Source: Variovorax paradoxus
GTDB taxonomy: Bacteria; Pseudomonadota; Gammaproteobacteria; Burkholderiales; Burkholderiaceae_C
DNA: 64,000 bases
NCBI RefSeq assembly: GCF_030811855.1
Contig: NZ_JAUSRN010000001.1
Location: 620,001-684,000 of the forward strand
Direction of reading: 5' to 3'
Made by a program: the position numbers and the translations under genes
Notes under the pieces: model-generated
What the model was told of the DNA's origin: nothing
The model's input: the letters and a program-made list of their open reading frames with translations, nothing else
The model's database searches: none
Part shown: piece after piece, positions 16,892-26,388 of the stretch
Numbering within the stretch: position 1 is the first letter of the stretch
Layout: each line of letters opens with the position of its first letter

Positions 16892-18295
16892 TCAGGCTGC
16901 CAGCGCCGCCCGCACGTCGGCGGCGTCCAGCACTTCGTCGAGCGTTTTCTTCAGTCGCACGAACATCTGCGCGAACTCGTCTTCCGTGAAGGTGAGCGCC
17001 GGCGCAAAGCCCAGGATGTTGTCGCCGAAGGCGCGGAACACCAGCCCGTTGCGGTAGCCTGCGGCAAAGATGCGTTCCGAAAGCCCAAGCGCCGGATCGA
17101 AGCCACGCTTGCTCTGCTTGTCGCTCACCAGTTCCAGTGCGCCCAGCAGTCCGCGGTGGCGCGAATCGCCCACCAGCGGATGCGCGCGCAGCGCATCGAG
17201 CCCGGCGCCGAAATGGGCCGCGACGCGCTGGCCGTTGGCGAGCACGCCGCCCTCTTCGTACAGGCGCAGCACCTCGAGTGCCACCGCGGCGCTCACCGGG
17301 TGGGCCGAGTAGGTGGCGCCGTGGCCCACGGGAGCGCCCGCGGGTGCGCCGTCGGCAATGCCGGCGTAGACCTTTTCCGAGATCATCGTCGCGCCCATGG
17401 GCACGTAGCCCGAGGTCAGGCCCTTGGCCATGGTCATCAGGTCGGGCTCAACGCCTTCGGCTTCGCAGGCGAACATGGGGCCGGTGCGGCCGAAGCCGGT
17501 GATGACCTCGTCGACGACAAAGAGGATGTCGAGCTCGCGCGCGGCATCGCGCATGGCCTTGAGCCAGCCCTTGGGCGGCACGATGACGCCTCCCGAGCCC
17601 TGGATCGGCTCGCAGAAGAAGGCGGCCACGTTGTCGGCGCCAAGCTCGGCCACCTTGGCGCGCAGCGAGGCCACCGATGCGGCAATCAGCGCCTGCGGAT
17701 CGGCGCCGTCCGCGTGGCGGTACGGGTTGGGCGACGGAATGTAATGCTGCGTGGGCAGCGGCAGGTCGAAACCGCGATGGAACACGGGCAGCGCCGTGAG
17801 ACCAGCGCCGGTCGACGATGAGCCGTGGTAGCCGCGCTCCAGCGCAATGAACTGCTTCTTCGACGGCTTGCCGATCGCGTTGTAGTACTGCACGATGAAG
17901 CGCACAGCGGCATCGATCGCCTCTGAGCCGCCGAGTGTCATGTACACACGGGTCAGCGACGCGGGCGTGATCTGCACCAGCTTTTCCGCCAGGCGGATGG
18001 CCGGCTCGCTGCTGAAATGAAAGTAACCGGTGGCGTACGGCAGGAGGCGCATCTGCTCGGCCGCGGCTTGCACCACGCTCTCCTGGCCGTAGCCCACGTT
18101 CACGCACCAGAGGCCCGCGAAGGCGTCGAGCAGCTCATGGCCGCTTGCGTCGGTCAGCCATGAACCGCGTGCCGAGGCCAGCACGGTGGGGCCGCGCTGC
18201 TCGTGGGTGCGCCAGGGCGAGACGGGATGAATCAGGTGGGCGCGGTCGATCGCGTCGAGCGCGGCGTGGTGCGGCAATGCGGTGGGATGCGTCAT
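16892..18295 (-). CDS. Class III (omega) aminotransferase, PLP-dependent
   Basis: A 467-aa fold-type I PLP enzyme of the putrescine/beta-alanine/omega-amino acid:pyruvate aminotransferase group. Visible elements are YMTLGGSEAIDAAVRFIVQY, the PLP-phosphate and Asp motif FVVDEVITGFGRTGPMF, and the Schiff-base Lys in MTMAKGLTSGYVPMGATMI. Amino donor specificity cannot be read from sequence; amines or omega-amino acids with pyruvate are typical. The ATG at 18295 is chosen because the 43 residues before it are not family-like. Flanking Lrp and GhrA-type genes suggest one amine-to-aldehyde or keto-acid route together with the divergent operon. Confidence 0.88.
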   Translation of the reverse strand: MTHPTALPHHAALDAIDRAHLIHPVSPWRTHEQRGPTVLASARGSWLTDASGHELLDAFAGLWCVNVGYGQESVVQAAAEQMRLLPYATGYFHFSSEPAIRLAEKLVQITPASLTRVYMTLGGSEAIDAAVRFIVQYYNAIGKPSKKQFIALERGYHGSSSTGAGLTALPVFHRGFDLPLPTQHYIPSPNPYRHADGADPQALIAASVASLRAKVAELGADNVAAFFCEPIQGSGGVIVPPKGWLKAMRDAARELDILFVVDEVITGFGRTGPMFACEAEGVEPDLMTMAKGLTSGYVPMGATMISEKVYAGIADGAPAGAPVGHGATYSAHPVSAAVALEVLRLYEEGGVLANGQRVAAHFGAGLDALRAHPLVGDSRHRGLLGALELVSDKQSKRGFDPALGLSERIFAAGYRNGLVFRAFGDNILGFAPALTFTEDEFAQMFVRLKKTLDEVLDAADVRAALAA

Positions 18296-18447
18296 GGCGG
18301 TGTGGGGGTTTGAAGCGAGAGCGGAGGAAGCCTTCGATGCCTCCAGCTTAGGCGGCGCGCCGCATGGCGTGGTGCTGCTTTGGGGGTGCCGCGCAAAGCA
18401 CGCTGCGGAAATGCGCCGCGCCACAGCAGATCATGCGGTGAGCCTTT

Positions 18448-19383
18448 TCAGTAGCCCTTGGCGCGGTCCACGCGGCCGATCATCGGCTCGCCGGCTTCGA
18501 AGCGGCGCAAGTTCTCGAGCAAGGCTTCGGCGGCGCTCAGTGGCTGCGTCATGCTCGCGATGTGCGGCGTGATCTCGATGCGCGGATGGCGCCAGAAAGC
18601 ATGCGTGGGCGGCAGCGGTTCGGGATCGGTCACGTCGAGCACGGCATCGCCAATCTGCCCGCTGGCCAATGCATCGAGAAAGTCGCGCTCGACAAGATGC
18701 GGCCCGCGGCCCACGTGCACCAGCCCTGCACCCTTGGGCAGCATGGCGAACAGCTTCGCATCGAGAAAGCCGCGCGTCGAGTCGGTGAGCGGCAGCAGGC
18801 ACACGAGGATGTCGGTGCGCGCAAGAAAGGCTTGCAACTCGTCAACGCCTGCATGGCATTGCACGCCCTCGACCTCGTGCCGCGAACGGCTCCAGCCCGC
18901 ACAGTCGAAGCCCAATGAGACCAGTTGTGCCAGCACGGCCTGACCGAGAGAGCCGAGCCCCAGCACGCCCACGCGCCGCTCCCCGGCGGGCCGCACGGGG
19001 AGCGGCTTCCACAGCCCTTCCTGCTGCTGGCGCCGGTACTGCGGCATGTCGCGATGCAGGCCGAGCACCGCATGGGTCACGTACTCGACCATGCCGCGCA
19101 CGATGCCCGGCTCGACCATGCGGACCACGGGCAATGCATGGGGGAGCGCCGCGAAGTCGAACTGGTCGACCCCCGCGCCGGAGGAGAACAGCACCTCGAG
19201 ATTCGGAAACCGCTCGGCCAAGTCCGCGGGCGGCTCCCAGGCCGCGAGAAAGCGCACCTGTGCCGCATCGCCGACGTCGGGCCAGATGCGAAAGTCGATG
19301 TCAGGCCGCTGACGGCTGAACACCTCGGCCCATTGGCGGCCGCGAACGGGATCGGACTTGTAGAGAAAGGTGGTGGTCTTCAT
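18448..19383 (-). CDS. ghrA: Glyoxylate/hydroxypyruvate reductase A-like 2-hydroxyacid dehydrogenase
   Basis: The 311-aa protein is a D-2-hydroxyacid dehydrogenase with the GhrA layout. The Rossmann motif GVLGLGSLGQAVLAQL is near residue 140, the substrate Arg is in VHVGRGPHLVERDFL, and the catalytic Glu and His are in DPEPLPPTH and ITPHIASMTQP. It is predicted to reduce glyoxylate or hydroxypyruvate with NADPH in the cytoplasm. Two consecutive ATGs (19386, 19383) occur; the second has the better 5-nt spacing to GGAG. It follows the GNAT gene after 13 bp, so both are in one transcription unit and may clear a 2-oxo acid from the neighbouring pathway. Confidence 0.85.
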   Translation of the reverse strand: MKTTTFLYKSDPVRGRQWAEVFSRQRPDIDFRIWPDVGDAAQVRFLAAWEPPADLAERFPNLEVLFSSGAGVDQFDFAALPHALPVVRMVEPGIVRGMVEYVTHAVLGLHRDMPQYRRQQQEGLWKPLPVRPAGERRVGVLGLGSLGQAVLAQLVSLGFDCAGWSRSRHEVEGVQCHAGVDELQAFLARTDILVCLLPLTDSTRGFLDAKLFAMLPKGAGLVHVGRGPHLVERDFLDALASGQIGDAVLDVTDPEPLPPTHAFWRHPRIEITPHIASMTQPLSAAEALLENLRRFEAGEPMIGRVDRAKGY

Positions 19384-19396
19384 CATCGCTCCGCCT

Positions 19397-20275
19397 TCAG
19401 CCCACGGCCTGCGTCACGATGGCGAACAGCGACGGCCCTTCTGCCGGCGCCGCCAGCGGCTCACCGCGCACCATCGTCGTTGGCGCATCCACGCGCAAGA
19501 GGCCAATGCTCTCGAGCCATTCGGCCAGACCGCTGTCGAAGTCGATGTCGATGCGCGTGAAGTTGCCTGCATTCAGGCCCGCAAGATGCGCGATCAGCGC
19601 CTTCGCGCCCTCGGCGTCGGGCGCGACAACGGGCCCAATGACATGGCCGCGGCCGAAACGCCGCAGCATCGCGAAGCCCTTGGGCGCGTTGTCGTGGTCG
19701 AGCACCACGCAGGCATCGGCGCTTTGCAGCAGCTCGGCGATGAGCGCGTCGCGCGGCATGCCCCGCGCCGCCGCATCGAGCGCCTGCAGCGCCGGCAACT
19801 CGTTGAGGCCGGCGGGCCGCAAGCGCCAACCGGGCTGCAGCGCAATCAGCGGTGCCGGCAGCGCAATGCCCTGGTGCTGCCGCATCTCGCCGGTACGCAC
19901 GAAGCCCAGCCGCTCATAGAGGCCCCGCCCTTCCGCGGTCGCATGCAGCAGCACTGTGCGCTTGTCCAGCCCGTCGAGCAACGCGTTCATGAGGCGGTGC
20001 CCAATGCGGCGGCCCTGGCAAGCGGGCGAGACGATCACCAGGCCGATGGTGGCGTGGCTCTTGCCCCAGAGCCAGCGCAGGCCGGTCGCGATGAGCTCGC
20101 CGTCGCGTTCGGCCGCAATGCCTTCCGCGTGCGAGAACACCTGCTCCCAGTCTGCTTGGCGATGCGGCCATCGCAGCTCGGCGGACAGCGCATGCGCATG
20201 CGCAAGGTCGGCGGCCGTCATCGGTCTGAGCACCACGCCATCCGGGGCGGGCGCGTTCGAAATAGGTTCAGGCAT
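19397..20275 (-). CDS. GNAT family N-acetyltransferase with two GNAT-like halves
   Basis: A 292-aa protein with a complete GNAT domain at about residues 15-140. The acetyl-CoA pyrophosphate loop is VIVSPACQGRRIGHRLMNAL and the C-terminal strand LYERLGFVRTGEM. A second, more diverged acetyltransferase-like half runs from about 145 to 280 (CVVLDHDNAPKGFAMLRRFG and GAKALIAHLAGLNAGNFTRI). Twin-GNAT proteins are common in soil proteobacteria and their substrates are mostly unknown. The ATG at 20275 is preceded by a non-coding divergent promoter region. It heads the short GNAT-ghrA unit. Confidence 0.8.
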   Translation of the reverse strand: MPEPISNAPAPDGVVLRPMTAADLAHAHALSAELRWPHRQADWEQVFSHAEGIAAERDGELIATGLRWLWGKSHATIGLVIVSPACQGRRIGHRLMNALLDGLDKRTVLLHATAEGRGLYERLGFVRTGEMRQHQGIALPAPLIALQPGWRLRPAGLNELPALQALDAAARGMPRDALIAELLQSADACVVLDHDNAPKGFAMLRRFGRGHVIGPVVAPDAEGAKALIAHLAGLNAGNFTRIDIDFDSGLAEWLESIGLLRVDAPTTMVRGEPLAAPAEGPSLFAIVTQAVG

Positions 20276-20776
20276 GGGAAAACTCTTTATTGCGAGGGAA
20301 TGGCGCATCCATCTTGGACGACATTGCGGCGCCGCACCATAGCGAATTCGGTCTGTTTCGCAACTTGCAAGCTTCGGTTGCCGGGCGGTCCGGTTTCGCA
20401 ATTCGCTGCGGCGGCGCGCCCGCATACGCACACAAATGCTGAGCCATCCTGCCTAGGATCGACGGCCACTTTCAATGACCTTCCGCCATGCATGTCTTCG
20501 AACCGTTCAACACCTTTCGGCAGGAGCCGGGGGTGGCGTGCGTTCGAAGCCAATCCGCGCTTCAAAAGCGTGCTCCTCGAGCCTGCCGCGACGCAGCGAG
20601 GTGCATGGCCGCACGCGCGCAGGGCACACCGCACGGCATGCCGTCGCCGGCCCTGCAAACCGCAGCTTCGGTTCGACAAGAACCGTTTTTCCCTACATAC
20701 CTCGAGCGGGGGCGTGCTGCAATCGCTTCGTAATGAGTTTGTCGCATTTACCACCCTTTGAACAGGAACTGAGACC
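20276..20776. other. 501-bp divergent intergenic region without a supported gene
   Basis: Open frames in both orientations lack any recognisable domain, have atypical Cys/Arg/Ser-rich composition and are rejected. The segment separates the minus-strand GNAT-ghrA unit from the plus-strand catabolic operon. It holds a hairpin-like GCAAC...GTTGC pair around 20360-20380 and a weak AGGA ribosome site before 20777. Divergent promoters controlled by the Lrp protein are likely here, but I see no conclusive site. Confidence 0.45.
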
Positions 20777-21442
20777 ATGACCTTCCGTCCCAAATACGTC
20801 ACCTTCGACTGCTACGGCACCCTCACCCGGTTCCGCATGAAGGAGATGGCCGCCGACCTTTTCGCCGACCGCGTTCCGGCCGAGCGCATGGCCGAGTTCC
20901 ATGCCGACTTCACCGCCTATCGCTTCGACGAGGTTCTGGGCGACTGGAAGCCCTACGAGGTGGTGCTGAAGAACGCAGTGCGGCGCCTCTGCAAAAAATG
21001 GAAGATCCAGTACTTCGACCTGGACGCGCAGAAGATCTACGACGCAGTGCCCACCTGGAGCCCGCACGACGACGTGGCGGCAGGCCTGGCCAAGGTGGCC
21101 AAGGAAATCCCGCTGGTGATTTTGTCGAACGCCTCGGACGACCAGATCCAGAAGAACGTGGCCATGCTCGGCGCACCGTTCCACCGCGTCTACACCGCGC
21201 AGCAGGCACAAGCCTACAAGCCGCGCCTGCAGGCCTTCGAGTACATGCTCGACTCGCTGGGCTGCAACCCGGAAGACGTGCTGCACGTGTCGTCGAGCCT
21301 GCGCTACGACCTGATGTCGGCGGACGACATCGGCATTGTCAACAAGGTGTTCGTCAACCGCGGCCACGGCCCGGGCAACCCGGCCTACCGCTACACCGAA
21401 ATCAAGGACATTGGCGGCCTGCCTGGTGTCGTCGGCCTCTGA
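20777..21442 (+). CDS. HAD-superfamily hydrolase, haloacid dehalogenase type II-like
   Basis: The 221-aa protein shows the nucleophile motif VTFDCYGTLTRF at residues 8-19, the second motif VILSNASDDQIQKNVAML near 114, Lys in AYKPRLQAFEYML and the acidic motif region HVSSSLRYDLMSADDIGI. Typical type II dehalogenases have D-x-x-G-T-L and the same cap insertion, but the final motif here is SSS-x-x-x-D rather than the canonical form, so substrate may be phosphorylated or a phosphonate. It is the first gene of an operon of an oxidase, ABC importer and two dehydrogenases. A role in removing phosphate or halide from an imported compound is inference. Confidence 0.83.
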   Translation: MTFRPKYVTFDCYGTLTRFRMKEMAADLFADRVPAERMAEFHADFTAYRFDEVLGDWKPYEVVLKNAVRRLCKKWKIQYFDLDAQKIYDAVPTWSPHDDVAAGLAKVAKEIPLVILSNASDDQIQKNVAMLGAPFHRVYTAQQAQAYKPRLQAFEYMLDSLGCNPEDVLHVSSSLRYDLMSADDIGIVNKVFVNRGHGPGNPAYRYTEIKDIGGLPGVVGL

Positions 21443-21473
21443 TCTCTTTCTACGCGTCCAACCGCCCTACGCC

Positions 21474-22766
21474 ATGAAGCTCGACTCCTACTGGACCGAT
21501 TCCGCGCCGGCCTTCACGCCTGCTGTGCATGCACTGCCGGCGCAGGTCGACGTCGCGATCGTTGGCGGCGGCTTCACGGGCCTGTCGGCGGCGCTGGCGC
21601 TGGCCAAGCGCGGCGCCAACGTCGCGGTGCTGGAAGCCGGCACGCGCGTGGCGGCCGAGGCGTCGGGACGCAACGGGGGCCACGTGAACAACGGGCTTGC
21701 GGTGGACTATGCCGACGTGGCGGCCAAGGTGGGCATCGAGAAAGCCCGCGCCTGGTACCGCGCCTACGACGATGCGGTGGACACCGTGGCGCGACTGGTG
21801 CGCGACGAAGCCATCGACTGCGACTTCATGCGTCACGGCAAGCTCAAGCTCGCTACGCGCGCCAACCAGATGGGCGCCCTCGAACGCAGCGCGCAGCGCC
21901 TATTGGCCGACGGCGTGGACACCGACGTCGAGATCCTCGACGCGGCACGTGTGCGCAGCGAGGTGCAGAGCGAGCGCTTTCACGGCGGCCTGCTCTACAA
22001 GCGCAGCGGCCAAATGCACATGGGCCGCTTCGCCCAGGGCCTGGCCGAAGCCGCGCAGCGCAACGGCGCGCAGATCCACACGGGCACCATGGTCAACCGC
22101 ATCGAGCGCGTGGGCCAAAGCCATGCGCATCGGCTGCACACCGCGGGCGGCACCGTCACCGCGCAGCAGGTGCTGTTGGCCACCGGTGCCACGCGGCACG
22201 GCGGCTACGGCAGCTTCGGCTGGCTGCGCCGGCGCATCGTGCCCATCGGCAGCTTCATCGTCGTGACCGAGCCGCTCGGCGCGGAGCGCGCGCAGGCGCT
22301 GCTCGCGGCGCGGCGCACCTACACGACGGTGGCGAACATCCATCACTACTTCCGGCTCACGCCCGACCACCGGCTGGTGTTCGGCGGACGCGCGCGCTTT
22401 TCCGTGTCCAGCCCCCAGGCGGATGCGGCAAGCGGCGAGATCCTGCGCGCGGGACTGGCGGAGACCTTTCCGCAGCTTGGCGCCGTGCGGCTGGACTATT
22501 GCTGGGGCGGACTGGTCGACATGACGCAAGACCGCCTGCCCCACGCCGGCGAGCGCAACGGCCTCTACTACGCCATGGGCTACAGCGGCCACGGCACGCA
22601 GATGTCGGTTCACATGGGCGAGCGCATGGCCGCCGTGATGAACGGCGACACCCGCGCCAACCCCTGGCAGGGCCGCGACTGGCCCTCCATTCCCGGCCAC
22701 TTCGGCCCGCCCTGGTTCCTGCCGGCGGTCGGGCTTTATTACTCGCTCAAGGACAAGTTGGCCTGA
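21474..22766 (+). CDS. FAD-dependent oxidoreductase of the DAO family (PuuB/amine-oxidase-like)
   Basis: The 430-aa protein begins with the FAD dinucleotide fold DVAIVGGGFTGLSAALALAK, then a GRNGGHVNNG loop typical of the gamma-glutamylputrescine oxidase and glycine-oxidase-like subfamily. The C-terminal FAD motif YAMGYSGHGTQMSVHMGERM completes it. It would oxidise a primary or secondary amine to an aldehyde with release of ammonia or amine and transfer electrons to O2 or a carrier. The ATG at 21474 lies 31 bp after the HAD stop; the upstream frame overlaps the HAD gene and is rejected. It fits ahead of an aldehyde dehydrogenase of the succinate-semialdehyde type in the same operon. Confidence 0.87.
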   Translation: MKLDSYWTDSAPAFTPAVHALPAQVDVAIVGGGFTGLSAALALAKRGANVAVLEAGTRVAAEASGRNGGHVNNGLAVDYADVAAKVGIEKARAWYRAYDDAVDTVARLVRDEAIDCDFMRHGKLKLATRANQMGALERSAQRLLADGVDTDVEILDAARVRSEVQSERFHGGLLYKRSGQMHMGRFAQGLAEAAQRNGAQIHTGTMVNRIERVGQSHAHRLHTAGGTVTAQQVLLATGATRHGGYGSFGWLRRRIVPIGSFIVVTEPLGAERAQALLAARRTYTTVANIHHYFRLTPDHRLVFGGRARFSVSSPQADAASGEILRAGLAETFPQLGAVRLDYCWGGLVDMTQDRLPHAGERNGLYYAMGYSGHGTQMSVHMGERMAAVMNGDTRANPWQGRDWPSIPGHFGPPWFLPAVGLYYSLKDKLA

Positions 22767-22852
22767 GCGCCGCGCGAGCCCACCGCTTTTTTTCGTTCCG
22801 TGTTTGTTTGTTCTTCAACCCTCAGTCACCGGCCCCACAGGAGTACCCCACC

Positions 22853-24475
22853 ATGAGCGACACCAGCAACAAGAGGTTCGAAAACCTCGTCGGTCCCAGC
22901 GAAAGCCTTCGCGTAATGGAATCGCTGAAACGCGGCGCCTCGCGGCGCGACATCCTCGCCATGCTGATGGCCGGCGGCATGCAAGCCACCATGGCTGGCG
23001 GACTTGCGGGCATGGCGGTGTCCGCCCATGCGCAGACCCCAAGGAAGGGCGGGCGCCTGCGGGTGGCAGGCGCCACCGCGGCCGCCACAGACACGCTCGA
23101 TCCGGCCAAGCAGTCGAACCAGACCGACTACTCGCGCTGCAACATGGTCTACAACAGCCTGACGTCGCTGGATGCCAGCCTCACGCCGCAGCCCGCATTG
23201 GCCGAGTCGTTCACCACGAAGGATGCCAAGACCTGGGTCTTCACGCTGCGCAGGGGCGTGACCTTCCACGACGGCAAGGCGCTCACGCCGGCCGACGTGG
23301 TGTTCTCGGTCATGCGCCACAAGGACCCGGCCACCGGCTCCAAGGCCAAGGTGCTCGCCGAACAGATCGAGAGCGCCAAGGCCACCGGCGCCAATGAAGT
23401 GACCTTCGTGCTCACCTCGCCGAACGCCGACCTGCCGGTGATCCTGGGCACCTTCCACTTCCATATCGTCAAGGAAGGCACCACCGACTTCAACGCCGGC
23501 ATCGGCACCGGCCCCTACAAGGTCAAGGAATTCAAGCCCGGTGTGCGTTCGCTCATGGTGCGCAACGATGCCTACTGGAAGCCCGGCAAGCCCTACCTCG
23601 ACGAGATCGAGTTCGTGGGCATCGGCGACGAGAGCGCACGCGTCAACGCGCTGCTGTCCGGCGGCGTGGACCTGGTCGGCTCGGTCAACCCGCGTTCGGT
23701 GGAGCGCGTGAAGGGAACGCCCGGCTTCGGCATCCTGGTCACCCAGTCGGGCCAATATTCCGACCTCATCATGCGCAAGGACGTGGGGCCCGGCGCCAAC
23801 CCCGACTTCGTGCTCGGCATGAAGCACCTGTTCGACCGCGAGCAGATGAAGAAGACCATTGCGCTGGATTACGCGGTGGTCGGCAACGACCAGCCGATCG
23901 ACCCGACCAACCGCTTCCACTTCGCCGGCCTGCCGCAGCGCCCCTTCGATCTGGACAAGGCGAAGTTCCACCTGCAGAAGTCCGGTATCACGGGCAAGGT
24001 TCCGATGGTGGCATCGCCTGCCGCGCTGTATTCGGTGGAGATGGCCCTGCTGCTGCAGCAGACGGCGCAGCGCGCGGGACTCGAGATCGACATCAAGCGC
24101 ATGCCGGCCGACGGCTACTGGTCGAACCACTGGCTCAACAGCCACGTCGGCTTTGGCAACGTGAACCCGCGCCCGAGCGCCGACGTGCTGCTGACGCAGT
24201 TCTTCCAGTCAGGCGCCGCGTGGAACGAGTCGCGCTGGAAGAGCGACAAGTTCGACCAGCTGCTGCTGGCCTCGCGCGCCGAGACCGACCTGGCCAAGCG
24301 CAAGCAGATGTATGCCGACATGCAGACCATGATCCACCAGGACGCCGGCATCGGCATCCCGCTGTTCCTCTCGAGCCTGGACGGCCACTCTTCCAAGCTC
24401 AAGGGCCTGTCGCCCATTCCGCTGGGCGGCCTCATGGGCTACAACTTCGCCGAGAACGTATGGCTGGAGGCATAA
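22853..24475 (+). CDS. Tat-exported peptide/opine-type ABC transporter substrate-binding protein (SBP_bac_5)
   Basis: The 540-aa precursor has a twin-arginine-like leader, GASRRDILAMLMAGG followed by a long hydrophobic region and Ala-x-Ala cleavage near residue 57. The mature type II binding protein has the DppA/OppA features: TLDPAKQSNQTDYSRCNMVY, LRRGVTFHDGKALTPADVVF and AFDLDKAKFHLQKSGI-like lobes. A GGAGTACCC ribosome site precedes the ATG at 22853; the extended upstream frame overlaps the oxidase gene and is rejected. It supplies substrate to the DppB/DppC/fused ATPase proteins that follow. Substrate could be a peptide, opine or polyamine-like compound. Confidence 0.9.
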   Translation: MSDTSNKRFENLVGPSESLRVMESLKRGASRRDILAMLMAGGMQATMAGGLAGMAVSAHAQTPRKGGRLRVAGATAAATDTLDPAKQSNQTDYSRCNMVYNSLTSLDASLTPQPALAESFTTKDAKTWVFTLRRGVTFHDGKALTPADVVFSVMRHKDPATGSKAKVLAEQIESAKATGANEVTFVLTSPNADLPVILGTFHFHIVKEGTTDFNAGIGTGPYKVKEFKPGVRSLMVRNDAYWKPGKPYLDEIEFVGIGDESARVNALLSGGVDLVGSVNPRSVERVKGTPGFGILVTQSGQYSDLIMRKDVGPGANPDFVLGMKHLFDREQMKKTIALDYAVVGNDQPIDPTNRFHFAGLPQRPFDLDKAKFHLQKSGITGKVPMVASPAALYSVEMALLLQQTAQRAGLEIDIKRMPADGYWSNHWLNSHVGFGNVNPRPSADVLLTQFFQSGAAWNESRWKSDKFDQLLLASRAETDLAKRKQMYADMQTMIHQDAGIGIPLFLSSLDGHSSKLKGLSPIPLGGLMGYNFAENVWLEA

Positions 24476-24515
24476 CGCGCCCGCGGCCGCCCATCCCACA
24501 CCTGGGAGCACCGAA

Positions 24516-25472
24516 ATGAACCATGTCATCCTGAAGCTTCTTGTCCAGCGCATCGCGCTGGCGCTCCTGTCGCTCCTGGCGGTGTCGGTGATCGTGTTCT
24601 CGATCACCGCGGTGCTGCCTGGAGATGCCGCGCAGGAGCAGCTCGGCCAGGACGCCACGCCCGAGGCGGTGGCCGCGCTGCGTGCGCAGATGGGCCTGGA
24701 CGTGCCGGCGCCTGAACGCTACGCGAAGTGGCTGGTCGGCATGCTGAAAGGCGATCCCGGCCGCTCCGCGACCACGCAGATGCCGGTGGCCGAGTTGGTC
24801 GCCAGCCGCCTGCCCAACTCGCTGCTGCTGGCTGCCGTCACGGCCCTGTTCTCGGTGCCGATTGCGCTGACGCTCGGCATCGCCTCGGCGGTCTGGCGTG
24901 GCTCATGGTTCGACCGCGCCGCGTCAACAACGGCCGTGGGCGTGGTGTCGGTGCCGGAGTTCCTGGTCGCGACGCTGGCGGTGCTGGTGTTCGCGGTCCA
25001 ACTGCGATGGCTTCCAGCGCTCTCCTTCGTCAACGACATCGAATCGCTGGGCCAGCTGCTGCGTGCCTTCGCGATGCCGGTGCTGGTGCTGTGCTGCGTG
25101 ATCATCGCGCAGATGATGCGCATGACGCGCGCCGCGGTGATCGATCAGCTTGAAGCCCCCTACATCGAGATGGTTCGGCTCAAGGGCGCCTCGCCGATGC
25201 GCATGGTGCTCGCGCATGCGCTGCCCAATGCGGTGGGGCCGATTGCCAATGCCGTGGCGCTGAGCCTGTCGTACCTTCTCGGCGGCGTGATCATCGTCGA
25301 GACCATCTTCAACTATCCGGGCATCGCCAAGCTGATGGTCGACGGCGTCTCGCAGCGCGACATGCCGCTGGTGCAGACCTGCGCCATGATCTTTTGCTGC
25401 GCCTACCTGATCCTGGTGACGACTGCCGACATCTGCGGCATTCTCGCCAACCCGCGGCTGCGGCACCGCTGA
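24516..25472 (+). CDS. Peptide-type ABC transporter permease (DppB-like)
   Basis: A 318-aa inner-membrane protein with the DppB/OppB pattern: an N-terminal helix (IALALLSLLAVSVIVFSITA), a periplasmic loop and five further helices. The cytoplasmic EAA loop is MVRLKGASPMRMVLAHALPN, which docks on the ATPase. A DVPAPERYAKWLVGMLKGD stretch follows the first helix as in the family. GGGAG is 7 nt before the ATG. It starts 40 bp after the binding-protein stop and is followed after 10 bp by the second permease. A heterodimer with that protein forms the import channel. Confidence 0.92.
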   Translation: MNHVILKLLVQRIALALLSLLAVSVIVFSITAVLPGDAAQEQLGQDATPEAVAALRAQMGLDVPAPERYAKWLVGMLKGDPGRSATTQMPVAELVASRLPNSLLLAAVTALFSVPIALTLGIASAVWRGSWFDRAASTTAVGVVSVPEFLVATLAVLVFAVQLRWLPALSFVNDIESLGQLLRAFAMPVLVLCCVIIAQMMRMTRAAVIDQLEAPYIEMVRLKGASPMRMVLAHALPNAVGPIANAVALSLSYLLGGVIIVETIFNYPGIAKLMVDGVSQRDMPLVQTCAMIFCCAYLILVTTADICGILANPRLRHR

Positions 25473-25482
25473 AGGAAGAACC

Positions 25483-26388
25483 ATGGAAACGTCCACCTCT
25501 CCAACGGTCGTGAGCGCCGCGGCCTTGCTGGCGCCAGTGCCGACAAAGCGCCGGGGCGGCCCGCTGCGCTGGCTTGCGGGCTTCGGCCCCACCGGCCTGC
25601 TCGGCCTCGTGGTGCTGCTGTTCTGGCTGCTCGCGGCGCTGCTCGGCCCCTGGCTGCTCTCGCACAGCGCAGCGGGCATGGGCACCTCGAACGTCTTTGC
25701 GCCGATCAGCGCGAAGCACTGGCTGGGCACCGACTACCTCGGCCGCGACATGCTGGCGCTCGTCGTCGAGGGAGCGCGCTACACGATCGGCGTTGCGTTG
25801 TTTGCCACGCTGCTGGCAAGCGGAACCGGCATCACGCTGGCGCTGCTGGCCGCCGCCAGCGGCCGCTGGATCGACGCGGTGCTGAGCCGCGGCCTCGACA
25901 CGCTCACGGCAATCCCGAGCAAGATGTTCGCGCTCATCATGGTGGCGGGCTTCGGCTCCTCCGTGCCGATGCTGGTGGTCACGGCGGGCATCATCTACGT
26001 GCCGGGCGCCTACCGCATGGCACGCTCGCTGGCCGTCAACATCAATGCACTCGACTACGTGACCGTGGCGCGCACGCGCGGCGAGGGCACGCTCTACATC
26101 ATGCTGCGCGAGATCCTGCCCAACATCCTGGGCCCGATGCTGGCCGACCTGGGGCTGCGCTTCGTCTACGTGGTGCTGCTGCTGGCAAGCCTGAGCTTCC
26201 TGGGCCTGGGCATCCAGCCGCCCGCAGCCGACTGGGGCTCGCTGGTGCGCGAGAACATCGGTGCGCTGGCCATGGGCGGCGCCTCGGTGATCGTGCCGGC
26301 GCTGGCCATCGCGAGCCTGACCATCGCGGTCAATCTCGTTATCGACAACCTGCCCGGCCGAGCCGCGCGCGAACGAGGAGTACGTTGA
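25483..26388 (+). CDS. Peptide-type ABC transporter permease (DppC-like)
   Basis: The 301-aa partner permease has a long cytoplasmic N-terminus and six hydrophobic segments. The DppC hallmarks are HWLGTDYLGRDMLALVVEGA just after the first helix and the EAA loop YVTVARTRGEGTLYIMLREI. C-terminal helices include FVYVVLLLASLSFLGLGIQ. Its TGA overlaps the ATG of the ATPase gene by one base (TGATG), so translation is coupled. It belongs to the inner-membrane part of the 22853-28043 importer. Confidence 0.92.
   Translation: METSTSPTVVSAAALLAPVPTKRRGGPLRWLAGFGPTGLLGLVVLLFWLLAALLGPWLLSHSAAGMGTSNVFAPISAKHWLGTDYLGRDMLALVVEGARYTIGVALFATLLASGTGITLALLAAASGRWIDAVLSRGLDTLTAIPSKMFALIMVAGFGSSVPMLVVTAGIIYVPGAYRMARSLAVNINALDYVTVARTRGEGTLYIMLREILPNILGPMLADLGLRFVYVVLLLASLSFLGLGIQPPAADWGSLVRENIGALAMGGASVIVPALAIASLTIAVNLVIDNLPGRAARERGVR

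Noticed and set aside
20475-20780. Small frame before the HAD gene as a coding gene
   Set aside because: No ribosome site suited to it, overlap with the HAD start and unlikely composition.
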